A program made the position numbers and the translations under genes. Of a stretch of 64,000 bases of DNA, positions 44,802 through 53,160 are shown one piece after another; the first letter of the stretch is position 1, and every line of letters starts with the position of its first letter. A model generated the notes under the pieces. That model was not told the origin of the DNA and ran no database searches. It worked only from the letters and a program-made list of their open reading frames with translations. This stretch comes from Caenibius tardaugens NBRC 16725 (GTDB lineage: Bacteria; Pseudomonadota; Alphaproteobacteria; Sphingomonadales; Sphingomonadaceae): NCBI RefSeq assembly GCF_003860345.1, contig NZ_CP034179.1, forward strand, positions 2,278,001 through 2,342,000, given 5' to 3'.

Positions 44802-45917
44802 ATGAAGATCGCTATCATTTGCAATCAGGCTTTTTCATTGCTGAACTTTCGTATGCCGCTCATGGCTGAAATGGCAGCGCGAGGGTACGAGGTTCTGGCA
44901 TTTGCCCCGGATTTCAATGAGGATCACCGCGCAGTACTGGCAACGATGGGTGTTCATGCTGTCGACTATAACATTAGTCGGTCAGGGACCAATCCCTTGA
45001 AGGAAATGGTGGTAATCCTAGAGTTACGCCGCCTGCTCCGCATACATCAGCCAGATCTGTGCTTCGGCTATTTCATCAAGCCGGTAATCTATGGCACCCT
45101 CGCAGCCGCTCTTGCCGGCGTACCGCGGCGTTTTGGGCTGTACGCAGGGCTTGGTTTCGCATTCACCAATATTGCAACACAGAGTCGGAAGCGACGATTG
45201 CTTCAGCGCGTCATTCTCGCCCTCGCACGGCTCTCGGCCAAACATTGTCACCGGGTGATGTTCCAAAATCCCGACGACATGAACGAACTCATCGATCGCG
45301 GGATTGTCTCGACTGATAAGGCCGTTTTGGTCGGTGCAACTGGCCTGGATCTCGATGAATGGCCATGCACGTCACTCCCCAATACGCCTCTGACATTCAT
45401 TCTGGTAGCGCGCCTACTGCGCGATAAGGGTATCGGCGAGTATGTAGCCGCTGCGCGGATGCTTCGAGTAGCTTACCCCGAATTACGGTTCCTAGTTCTT
45501 GGCAGTATTGACGATAATCCGGCATCCATAACCCGCGAAGAGATGGAAGCTTGGGTAACTGAGGGATTGATTGAATGGCCTGGCCACGTGGTGACCAAGC
45601 CTTGGTTAGTTCAGGCCCATGTATTCGTTTTGCCCTCCTATCGCGAAGGAGTTCCACGGAGCACACAGGAAGCGATGGCCATGGGTCGGGCCATCATCAC
45701 TACCAATGCCCCTGGTTGCAAGGAAACCGTGATCGAGGGGCTCAATGGCTTTATGGTTCCACCCCGCAACCATGTCGCGCTCGCGGAAGCGATGCGCTAT
45801 TTCATTGAGAATCCCGGGGACATTGCTAGAATGGGTTCGGAGAGCCGCAAACTGGCCTGTGAGCGGTTCGACGTACGTGTCCAAAATGCCAAGCTGCTAA
45901 GCTATTTGGGGCTTTGA
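44802..45917 (+). CDS. GT4-family glycosyltransferase 3 (PglA/WbpX-like)
   Basis: 371 residues. NQAFSLLNFRMPLMAEMAAR, the GYEVLAFAPDF segment and LCFGYFIKPVIYGTLAAALA are typical of the PglA-like GT4 group that adds N-acetylgalactosamine-type sugars to a lipid-linked sugar. The donor half carries FILVARLLRDKGIGEYVAAA and PSYREGVPRSTQEAMAMGRA. Last glycosyltransferase of the locus, isolated by gaps on both sides. Confidence 0.92.
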   Translation: MKIAIICNQAFSLLNFRMPLMAEMAARGYEVLAFAPDFNEDHRAVLATMGVHAVDYNISRSGTNPLKEMVVILELRRLLRIHQPDLCFGYFIKPVIYGTLAAALAGVPRRFGLYAGLGFAFTNIATQSRKRRLLQRVILALARLSAKHCHRVMFQNPDDMNELIDRGIVSTDKAVLVGATGLDLDEWPCTSLPNTPLTFILVARLLRDKGIGEYVAAARMLRVAYPELRFLVLGSIDDNPASITREEMEAWVTEGLIEWPGHVVTKPWLVQAHVFVLPSYREGVPRSTQEAMAMGRAIITTNAPGCKETVIEGLNGFMVPPRNHVALAEAMRYFIENPGDIARMGSESRKLACERFDVRVQNAKLLSYLGL

Positions 45918-46427
45918 ACGACGGTGAGCAGTATCCACCTACCTAAGTGGCAGGAGCGCTCAGAAATCTCTGGTGACACGAAGTGATACACATACCGGAC
46001 ATAATTTGCCCAGCCCGAGCCGCTGTTCGCGCCAGTGAAGGCGATACTATGATCGGGGCTTACAGATTAACAGATAATAGGACGCCCATATATCCTGGTT
46101 CCCGCGCCAGCTTGGTATCGTTATTGTTACACAAGCAGTCTCAAGGCGATGAAAGCGCCTAAGAGTCGGCTTCGAAACTCGAAATGCGGCAGCGGATGGG
46201 TCTTTTCAGGTACATGAAACCACGGAAAGCGGCCTCAAAATTAGGCCTTCAGAGTCTGGAAGGCGTGATAGATCACCTCGCTGCGCTGTTTCGAAACGGC
46301 CTCTAAGCGCTGCCGCCTGGCAACTCAAGCGCCCTCAATCGTGGCACCCTCCCGATCCTGAAAATCCTGCGAAACCGAAAGAGCCATCCATGTCAGTCTG
46401 CCCCCAGACCGCGTGAAAAGAGGTGGC
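45918..46427. other. Gene-free region before the IS graveyard
   Basis: About 510 bases with no supported ORF, probably accumulated remnant DNA between the last glycosyltransferase and the IS3 end. Confidence 0.4.
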
Positions 46428-46503
46428 CTGGCGAAACTGGACACTGGGTTAAGTGGATTTTCTGCCTGACGGCGGCCATGGAGGTCGCGTGACAGGAGTA
46501 GAG

Positions 46504-46818
46504 ATGAGCAAACGATCCCGCCGGAATCACAGCCCGGCATTCAAAGCGAAGGTAGCGCTGGCCGCGGTGAAGGGCGAGAAGACGCTGGCGGAGCTGGCGC
46601 AGCAATTTGACGTTCACCCGAACCAGATCACGATCTGGCGCTCGCAGCTTCTGGAAGGGGCTGCCGGTGTATTTGGCAGCGAGATGCGTAGTGAGGCTGC
46701 TGAGCCGGCAATCGATGTAAAGACGTTACACGCCAAGATCGGCGAGTTGACGTTGGCGAACGATTTTTTAGTCGGCGCGCTCGGCAAGGCGGGACTGTTG
46801 CCGAGCGCAAAGCGATGA
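46504..46818 (+). CDS. IS3-family transposase OrfA
   Basis: 104 residues with an N-terminal HTH (RRNHSPAFKAKVALAAVKGE, TLAELAQQFDVHPNQITIWR) and a leucine-zipper-like C-terminus. The ORF is intact, starting at ATG 46504 after a purine-rich site, and overlaps the orfB frame (46815) as in frameshifting IS3 elements. It is probably inert because orfB is truncated. Confidence 0.85.
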   Translation: MSKRSRRNHSPAFKAKVALAAVKGEKTLAELAQQFDVHPNQITIWRSQLLEGAAGVFGSEMRSEAAEPAIDVKTLHAKIGELTLANDFLVGALGKAGLLPSAKR

Positions 46819-47171
46819 TCGACCGTTCTCACAGATTGCCGCTCGCGCGGCAGGCGCGTGAACTGGGGATCAGCCGGGGCAGCGTCTATTACCTGCCCAA
46901 GCCGGTCTCGGCGGCCGATCTCGCGATCATGCGGCGCATGGACGAGTTGCACCTGGAATTTCCGTTCGCGGGCAGCCGGATGCTGCGTGACCTGCTGCGG
47001 CAGGAGGGCATCAAGATCGGCCGGGGGCACTTCCCGGGTGACGCCGCCGCCATGAAGCTGCTATACCTCGTTCTCAATCATGCGGCCCAGGAGTGGAAAC
47101 GGCCACCGCGGGAATGGACCGAGGCAAAGACCCAGTTCGCCGTCATCTTCGGCGAAAGGTTCGTCATCTGA
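46815..47171 (+). pseudogene. Chimeric frame: IS3 OrfB N-terminus fused to IS256 transposase C-terminus
   Basis: Residues 1-70 (IDRSHRLPLARQARELGISR, MRRMDELHLEFPFAGSRMLR) are IS3 OrfB, without the DDE core. From about residue 72 (HFPGDAAAMKLLYLVLNHAA, WKRPPREWTEAKTQFAVIFG) the sequence is the C-terminal end of an IS256-type transposase. The two parts are fused in frame, so a 118-residue chimeric ORF remains open. Confidence 0.8.
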
Positions 47172-47402
47172 TGACGATAATCGGCCTCGCGCACAAAATT
47201 ACTGACAGGCCCCCCCGGACCAGACATATTTTGACAACCTGCCCTTGGCGATGGCAGCATGAACTTGGCCGCCGATATGGGGTGTCACTCCGGTCGGGCT
47301 ACGCCCTCCCTGCATGACCCCTCATATCGGCAATTCCACGAAACCACCGGCAGACGATCCACTTATCGAGCGCAGATCTCTGTTCAGACCAACCCGGCCA
47401 CC

Positions 47403-47640
47403 TCTCTCCTTGGCCGGCTCACCCACCACGTCAGCATTCTCGAGATGAACGGCGAAAGCTATCGCCTGGCCCATAGCTAGGCACGAAAAGCAAACGCCAA
47501 CCCCTAACAAAACCGCAATCTGAGTATTGGCGATCCCCGCTCGGGCTACGCCCTCCCGGCGCTCGCTAATACTCAGATCAAGTGGACGACTTTTGCGCCG
47601 CCCAATGGCCGACTTTTGCTCCGCCGTTGACAGGTGCCCG
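47403..47640 (+). mobile_element. IS21-family remnant: istB 3' end and terminal region
   Basis: LLGRLTHHVSILEMNGESYR followed by LAHS and a stop (47480) is the C-terminus of IstB, close to but not identical with the IS21 remnant at 6899. The downstream segment (ACGACTTTTGCGCCGCC, CCGACTTTTGCTCCGCC) has the repeated pattern typical of IS21 ends. Confidence 0.65.
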
Positions 47641-47994
47641 CTTCGATGGCCGGATGCTCCGGGACGTGGTGACTTGCGAGAACACCGCATCGGACGTCTG
47701 GCCGATACGGCCTACCGCAACCAGGCCAACGAGAAGTGGTTCAAAGTGCAAAGCCGCATCCATCGCAAGAAACCCAGGGGTAAGCCAATGCCCGAGCAAA
47801 TCCGGCGCGGGAATGCTACAAAGTCAAAGGTCCGCGCCCAGGTCGAGCACGTGCTCGCGCAGCAGAAAGCCAAGATGGCGCTGTTCATTCGCACCATCGG
47901 CATCAAGCGTGCCGAGGCCAAGATCGCACTGGCCAATCTGGCTTACAACATGAACCGCCTGATCTTCCACGAACGACGGGCAGCGAATGGATAG
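47640..47994 (+). pseudogene. IS5-family transposase, C-terminal fragment with frameshift
   Basis: One frame gives RDVVTCENTASDVW. After a one-base loss near 47702 the family sequence continues in the next frame: ADTAYRNQANEKWF, SRIHRKKPRGKPMPEQ, FIRTIGIKRAEAKIALANLA, YNMNRLIFHERRAANG, stop at 47994. This is the end of a DDE transposase; the N-terminal two thirds are missing. Confidence 0.8.
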
Positions 47995-48034
47995 GTGTGC
48001 CTGGAGATCAGGAAAATCGGAGGAAAAACGCAAT

Positions 48035-48124
48035 ATGCGCGCCACGATGGCCAGCATTTGCGCCAGCACCGCCATCGCCTACAACCTCAAGCGCACCATG
48101 AATATTCTCTCGAGGGCAGCATAA
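48035..48124 (+). pseudogene. Transposase tail, IS1182-like
   Basis: A 29-codon frame (STAIAYNLKRTMNIL near its end) matches the usual last helix of DDE transposases of the IS1182 group. It follows the IS5 fragment directly. Confidence 0.45.
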
Positions 48125-48470
48125 AAGGCCCCGCTACCTTGCCCAACTCCGCGATCGAGCGGGGCTGGACGAGATGCCACCGAAATCTACGCTTTTCAGC
48201 GCCCTACACCCACCCGTGCGCAGGTCTCATAATACCGCGTGTTCCATAAACGTTCTCCTCGCACTGTCCAAATTGGGCTAGAATTTCCCACTCCGTCTTC
48301 GTCAAATCACTGGGCTAAGGCCGGTCGACTCTGGCATACGGCCGCCGGGTGGTATCGGTCCACATGTGTCATTCCGTTGTCCTGTCTCAACTACGGCTGA
48401 ATTACATGTCGCTGGTATTGCCCACCTTTTTTCGGTCAGCCTCTCACATATTAGGAGCGCGGTAGACAAG
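48125..48470. other. Region upstream of asnB
   Basis: 346 bases between the last transposase remnant and the asnB start. The asnB frame is open upstream to 48366, but the true start is fixed by the required N-terminal Cys. No other gene is supported; the asnB promoter should lie here. Confidence 0.4.
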
Positions 48471-50414
48471 ATGTGCGGAATTTGCGGGATGTTGGGGGCG
48501 AGCGGTACATCTGGTAAGTCGCTTGTGCAGAATATGGCGATGGCAATTCGTCATCGTGGTCCCGATGCCGAGGGCATATGGGAGGATTCATTAACAGGTG
48601 TTTCCTTGGGGCATCGGCGGTTGTCGATCCTTGATCTCAGCCCGGCGGGCGGGCAACCGATGCATTCGGTATGCGGTCGCTACGTCATTGTCTTCAACGG
48701 TGAAATATACAATCATCTCGCACTGCGACAAAGGCTGGATCAATGCCATCCCGCACCCCACTGGCGCGGGCACTCGGATACCGAAACGCTGCTGGCGGCG
48801 ATCTCTCATTGGGGACTTGAGAGAGCTTTGCAGAAATCGCGAGGTATGTTTGCCCTCGCGCTTTGGGATCGACAAGGACGAGCGCTGTTCCTGGCTCGCG
48901 ACAGGATGGGCGAAAAGCCCCTATACTATGCCGAACAGGAGAAGGGCTGGTTGTTCGGTTCCGAGTTGCGTGCGCTTGTAGCGGGTGGCTTGACCGCCCG
49001 GATCGACCGTACGGCGATGGCGGCCTATCTGCGGCTGGGCTACGTGCCTGACCATCTCTGCATTCTCGAAAGGGTGCGAAAGGTGATGCCGGGCAGTATC
49101 GTGGTGCTTCACACCGGAGCCGAGCCGGAAATGATTCGCTATGATTCGGTCGAGAAATCTTTCGGTAGTCAACCGACTATCACCGATACTCCTCATGCCG
49201 TTGCTGCCCTCGAAAAGGTGATGGAACAGGTTGTGGGCGAGCAGATGCTGAGTGATGTGCCGCTGGGCTGTTTCCTGTCAGGCGGTGTGGACTCTTCGCT
49301 GGTGGCTAGCCTAATGCAGGCTGGTTCTCACCGGCAAATCCACAGCTTTTCCATCGGTTTCGAAGATCCGAGGTTTAATGAGGCACCGCACGCCGCTGCC
49401 GTGGCATCGCATCTGGGCACGGCCCATACCGAATTCACCATGCGCGAAGAGGATGCGCTGACTATCGTGCCGGAGCTATCGCGCATCTATGACGAGCCTT
49501 TTGCCGACAGCTCGCAAATTCCCACCACGCTCTTGTGTCGGGCCGCCCGTCAGCATGTCACCGTTGCTCTGACCGGCGATGGCGGAGACGAGGTCTTTGG
49601 CGGCTATAACCGCCATATCCGGGGACCAGGACTCTGGTCGAAGTTGGCCTGCATACCGGGATTTTTGCGCCCCGCAGCGGCTGGTGCTATTGCAGGTGGC
49701 GCGTGGCTGGGCAGGCGTCACGAACGAGCCGTGCGCCGGGGGATAGCGGCGCTCGGCCTGCCGCTCACAACACTTGATAATCTGCCCAAGTTGGCGACTG
49801 CGCTGCGCAGCGCGGGCGATGTAGAGGCATTCTACCAGAGTTTCGTCGCGATCGGGCAGGGACTCGACGACTTTCTGCAACCGTCAGTTCCTGCTATTTT
49901 CTCTGACCCTCGCGCGCGCCATCCGGACGGTATGGCGATGGCAGAATGGCTCATGGCGCGCGACATCGCCGGATATCTGCCGGGCGATATTCTAGTTAAG
50001 GTCGACCGTGCGGCGATGAGCGTGGGTCTTGAGACCCGGGCGCCGTTTCTCGACGCCCGGGTAAATGATCTGGCGCGGCAGATACCGGTTGCGCTACATG
50101 TGGATGCCCGGGAGGGCAAGAAGCTCGTCAGGGCGCTGCTCTACCGCCACGTGCCTCGCGCGCTTATCGAAAGACCTAAGCAGGGTTTCGCGATTCCGGT
50201 GGACGACTGGCTGCGTGGGGCGTTGAAGCATTGGGCCGAAGTTGTCATCACCGATGAGTGCCTAGCCAACGCTCTTGGACTAAACGCCGGCGCGCTGATT
50301 GCGTTGTGGCAGAGCCACCAGCAGCGCCGGGTCAATGTTGGCAGGGAGCTATGGGCTTTGCTGATGTTGCTTCTTTGGGCAAAGGAGATGGATATAAAAA
50401 CCCACAATGTATGA
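48471..50414 (+). CDS. asnB: Glutamine-hydrolysing asparagine synthetase-type amidotransferase
   Basis: 647 residues. The start must be 48471, because Cys2 (MCGICGMLG) is the N-terminal nucleophile of the class II glutaminase domain ([33 protein letters not shown]). The synthetase domain has the PPi loop SGGVDSSL (about 270) and the [16 protein letters not shown] region. Enzymes of this type at the ends of polysaccharide loci amidate sugar carboxylates, such as uronic acids, rather than make asparagine; with a UDP-N-acetylhexosamine dehydrogenase in the locus, that role is plausible here (inference). Its stop overlaps the ATG of the pgi fragment. Confidence 0.9.
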   Translation: MCGICGMLGASGTSGKSLVQNMAMAIRHRGPDAEGIWEDSLTGVSLGHRRLSILDLSPAGGQPMHSVCGRYVIVFNGEIYNHLALRQRLDQCHPAPHWRGHSDTETLLAAISHWGLERALQKSRGMFALALWDRQGRALFLARDRMGEKPLYYAEQEKGWLFGSELRALVAGGLTARIDRTAMAAYLRLGYVPDHLCILERVRKVMPGSIVVLHTGAEPEMIRYDSVEKSFGSQPTITDTPHAVAALEKVMEQVVGEQMLSDVPLGCFLSGGVDSSLVASLMQAGSHRQIHSFSIGFEDPRFNEAPHAAAVASHLGTAHTEFTMREEDALTIVPELSRIYDEPFADSSQIPTTLLCRAARQHVTVALTGDGGDEVFGGYNRHIRGPGLWSKLACIPGFLRPAAAGAIAGGAWLGRRHERAVRRGIAALGLPLTTLDNLPKLATALRSAGDVEAFYQSFVAIGQGLDDFLQPSVPAIFSDPRARHPDGMAMAEWLMARDIAGYLPGDILVKVDRAAMSVGLETRAPFLDARVNDLARQIPVALHVDAREGKKLVRALLYRHVPRALIERPKQGFAIPVDDWLRGALKHWAEVVITDECLANALGLNAGALIALWQSHQQRRVNVGRELWALLMLLLWAKEMDIKTHNV

Positions 50415-50632
50415 CCACAATCCTGTGCGACATTCTCGATGCAAAGACACTCGGTGCGCTGATTGCGTTCTATGAGCACCGGACATTTGCCAATGCAGTG
50501 CTGATGGGCATCAACCCGTTCGATCAGTTCGGGGTGGAACTGGGCAAGGATTTAGCTCGTAAGATGGATCAGGGTGGTTCGCGTTTCGATGCCAGCACAC
50601 AAGGATTGCTTGCCGCTGCCGGCTACGCATAA
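50411..50632 (+). pseudogene. pgi: Glucose-6-phosphate isomerase C-terminal fragment
   Basis: 73 codons: [40 protein letters not shown] and VELGKDLA are the conserved C-terminal block of phosphoglucose isomerase (family about 500-550 residues). The active-site lysine region is at the end, but the rest is missing. By chance or selection an ATG overlaps the asnB stop (ATGA), so it could be translated as a stub. It marks the point where a pgi gene was cut. Confidence 0.75.
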
Positions 50633-51094
50633 CGCTCTGATGAATAACATGGGCGTTGCGACAGCTCTTACCAAGCAATTCAGGGACAACCGACAGTGAT
50701 CAGAATGATCGCGGAAATTATCCCTGATAACCGATAAAATTCGCTGTTCCGGAACATATACTTTCGTAAATTATTACTATAAAACAGGTGGTTGAGTAAA
50801 AATATCGCGCAGAATGGCACTGAACACCAATATATTCCCTGCTGAACAGGGAAATAAGCAAAAAATAGTCATCCAGAAATGAGCCAGGCAGGGGCAAATT
50901 CAGCGAGCCTCGCCGACGCTAGAGACTCGGCGAAAGCTGGAATATTGCGGGTAACTTTACGGTCTCGCAATTACAGCTGGCGTGCGATTTGCCCGGAACC
51001 GCGCCGTCGGCGGGAGAATCCTAACGTGGAGAAATTGGCTGCGTAACAACTGGGCTGATTATCAACGTCACCCCCATAATTTCTCACTTGCCCG
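50633..51094. repeat. AT-rich gap with CAGGGA motifs in both orientations
   Basis: CAGGGA occurs at 50681 and, as TCCCTG, at 50721. A perfect inverted pair TTCCCTG/CAGGGAA with a 5-base spacer is at 50835-50853. Four copies within 173 bases, next to a tyrosine recombinase gene, could be recombinase arm or accessory sites. The region contains no supported ORF. Confidence 0.4.
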
Positions 51095-52018
51095 CTATGC
51101 CCAGACGTTATGTTCGGCCAGCTCCAGATAACGCCCAAGCGCGTTGAGCGATTTCCAGCCGCCTGCGCGCATGATGGCCGCGGTATCGTGCCCGGCGCAT
51201 AACAAATCCTGCGCCGCCCCCACGCGCATGGAATGCCCGCTAAAATGCGCGGCCTCACTTGCCGGTATACCAGCGGCCATAAGCGCCTGCCTCAGCGTGT
51301 CCTGAACTATCGTGACACTGAGATGGCGATTGATCGCCTTCCAATGGTAGATCGGGCAAAACAGCGGGCTGATTTTGGTCCCGCGCCAATCCAACCATTC
51401 GCGCAGTAGTTCGGCAGAACGCGCCGAACCAAACGCCATCCGGCCTTTGCCGAACGGGTCGGTCTTGCTGCGGCGGATAAGCACGCGCAGCGTGCCATTG
51501 TCCATAAACTCCACATCGCTTGTCTTGAGCGCGACCAGCTCAGAACGCCGTGTGAGCAAATCGTAGCCCAGCGAGATCAGGGCACGGTTTCGCAAACCCC
51601 AGGGATCGGCGGGTTGCGCATCCAGGCACTGGACAAGATAGTCGTGGGTAAGCCCTTTGACTTGCCGCTGGCGACGCGTGCTCTGCCGACGAATGCGGCG
51701 CAGGACGAGATTGACGTCCACGTGGGCAGTGGGATCGGGCAATCCGAGAAGCTGGTGGAATTTGCGCACAGCATAAAGCCGGTTGCGCACCGTCACCGGG
51801 CTTTTGGACTCAGCCTGAAGCTCCAAAAAAGCGCAGAGCGTTTCAACCGTAGCGGGAAACGGCGTGAGGTCCTCCGCCTCGCACCATGCGACGAACTGGG
51901 CGACGCTGACCTTGTAATGGCGGATTGTCGAAGGCGAGTAGGCGCCCTCAAGCCGCACTAGATGGTCCCGCCAATCTATGGGGGTTGGGGCATCTTTTCG
52001 CTGTATACTGGTAACCAT
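51095..52018 (-). CDS. Tyrosine recombinase/integrase
   Basis: 307 residues from ATG 52018 (MVTSIQRKDAPTP); a frame back to 52081 has no support. N-terminal SAM-like core-binding domain (YSPSTIRHYKVSVAQFVAWC) and C-terminal catalytic domain with Arg in LLTRRSELVAL, the HSMRVGAAQDLL box (H-x-x-R), and the nucleophile Tyr in LGRYLELAEH. It may mobilise or have inserted the module with the convergent-facing DUF3489/DUF2924/serine recombinase genes. It is transcribed away from them, 429 bases apart. Confidence 0.93.
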   Translation of the reverse strand: MVTSIQRKDAPTPIDWRDHLVRLEGAYSPSTIRHYKVSVAQFVAWCEAEDLTPFPATVETLCAFLELQAESKSPVTVRNRLYAVRKFHQLLGLPDPTAHVDVNLVLRRIRRQSTRRQRQVKGLTHDYLVQCLDAQPADPWGLRNRALISLGYDLLTRRSELVALKTSDVEFMDNGTLRVLIRRSKTDPFGKGRMAFGSARSAELLREWLDWRGTKISPLFCPIYHWKAINRHLSVTIVQDTLRQALMAAGIPASEAAHFSGHSMRVGAAQDLLCAGHDTAAIMRAGGWKSLNALGRYLELAEHNVWA

Positions 52019-52447
52019 TGTCGCGATTCCGTTCCGGTGAGTACTAGCGCCACTGATCCACACAGTTCGGGAGGGTTCCACTCCTCTGACGCCGCCGGTC
52101 GCCTTATTGGCCGCACTGTCTCTTTATCGAGACGGCGAAGCCGGGTTTTGCTAGCTTGAAAAATCTGCAAACGCGCTATGCACGCTGCAATGCGACGCAA
52201 ACCAGCGATAAAGCAACATCTCATGAATATATCTTCCATGAGTGAGGGGATGCGACAAGCGTCGGGATAAGTCGATATGCAGCTTTCGTCGACATGCACA
52301 ATCCATTCGACTTCGCAGGCATTCGGAGCATTGGTGTGCAGGCGATTCGGTAAAGCCGAAGTGGCGTTGAGCCCCGCAGGATAGGCATCCCGCGGGCTTG
52401 AGGTGGTGGGAGGCGGCAAAGGAGCTGCCTCACGCTGGAGAAAATGC
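52019..52447. other. Divergent promoter region between the two recombinase modules
   Basis: 429 bases between the minus-strand integrase and the plus-strand DUF3489 operon. A long minus-strand frame (51976-52653) crosses it but overlaps both flanking genes and has no recognised motif; I treat it as a shadow. Confidence 0.4.
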
Positions 52448-52735
52448 ATGGCAAATGAGAATGGCACTAAACAAACGGCACAGCCCAGGACCAAATCCCA
52501 ACTGATAGAGCGGCTGCTCGCGGGTCGAGGCGGCGCAACATTGGCCGAATTGATGGAGCCAACAGGCTGGCAGGCACATACTTGCCGGGCCTTTCTCAGT
52601 GGCCTCCGCAAGAAGGGTAGGGCGCTGGTGCGCGATAAGCGTGATGACGGCACCTCATTCTATCGATTGGATGGCGAGCAAGAAGCCGCGGGAACTGAGA
52701 CCATTTCCGCAATCCCCACCGAGGGTCATGTCTGA
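52448..52735 (+). CDS. DUF3489 protein, winged-helix-like
   Basis: 95 residues from ATG 52448. A basic Lys/Gln-rich N-terminus is followed by a small winged-helix-like unit (LLAGRGGATLAELMEPTGWQ, HTCRAFLSGLRKKGRA, DDGTSFYRL). This is the DUF3489 family, usually encoded just before DUF2924 and a serine recombinase in alphaproteobacteria. DNA binding is likely from the fold; the role is not established. The stop overlaps the next ATG. Confidence 0.85.
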   Translation: MANENGTKQTAQPRTKSQLIERLLAGRGGATLAELMEPTGWQAHTCRAFLSGLRKKGRALVRDKRDDGTSFYRLDGEQEAAGTETISAIPTEGHV

Positions 52736-53160
52736 TGGCAAGGCCCTATCTTTCGCTCGAGCAGCTTCCCAATCTTCCGATTGAAGAAGCAAAGGTGGCT
52801 TGGGTGCGTCACTATGGTGCACCTGCTCCCAATCTCTCACTCGATCTCCTTCGTTTAGGCTTGGGCTTTCGGATTCAAGAAAAGCGGCAGGGGAGCCTCG
52901 GCAGGGAAGGTAAAGCGCTGCTCAGGCAAGCATCCCGAATGGCCAGGGGCGAGAATATCCCAACGCCTCGCCGCAAGCTTATGCCAGGCACCCGGCTCGT
53001 CCGTGACTGGCATGGCACCGGCCATACCGTCACAGTGCTGGACGAGGGGTTTGAATATGATGGAAAGGCCTGGGCCTCGCTGAGCGCAATTGCCAAGGCC
53101 ATTACGGGCACGCACTGGAATGGGCCACGCTTCTTCGGCATTTCAGGGGGCAAGCGATGA
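52735..53160 (+). CDS. DUF2924 protein
   Basis: 141 residues. DUF2924 features: LRLGLGFRIQEKRQGSLGRE, PGTRLVRDWHGTGHTVTVLD, FEYDGKAWASLSAIAKAITG, THWNGPRFFG. The final block is a RAMA-like/GIY-related beta-hairpin found in recombinase-linked proteins, with no known activity. Overlaps both neighbours by 1-4 bases (DUF3489 upstream, serine recombinase downstream), so the three are one coupled unit. Confidence 0.9.
   Translation: MARPYLSLEQLPNLPIEEAKVAWVRHYGAPAPNLSLDLLRLGLGFRIQEKRQGSLGREGKALLRQASRMARGENIPTPRRKLMPGTRLVRDWHGTGHTVTVLDEGFEYDGKAWASLSAIAKAITGTHWNGPRFFGISGGKR

Larger units (their letters stand above)
46428..47212 (+). mobile_element. Mosaic of an IS3-family head joined to an IS256-family tail
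   Basis: The left side begins with an IS3-type end (TGGCCTGGCGAAACTGGACA) and carries orfA and the start of orfB. At about 47025 the sequence switches to the last part of an IS256 (Mutator) transposase and its terminal region (GCACAAAATTACTGACAG). Neither element is complete. Confidence 0.75.

Noticed and set aside
51976-52653. 225-codon minus frame across the recombinase divergent region
   Set aside because: Overlaps the integrase start and DUF3489; Pro/Arg/Ser-rich, no motif.
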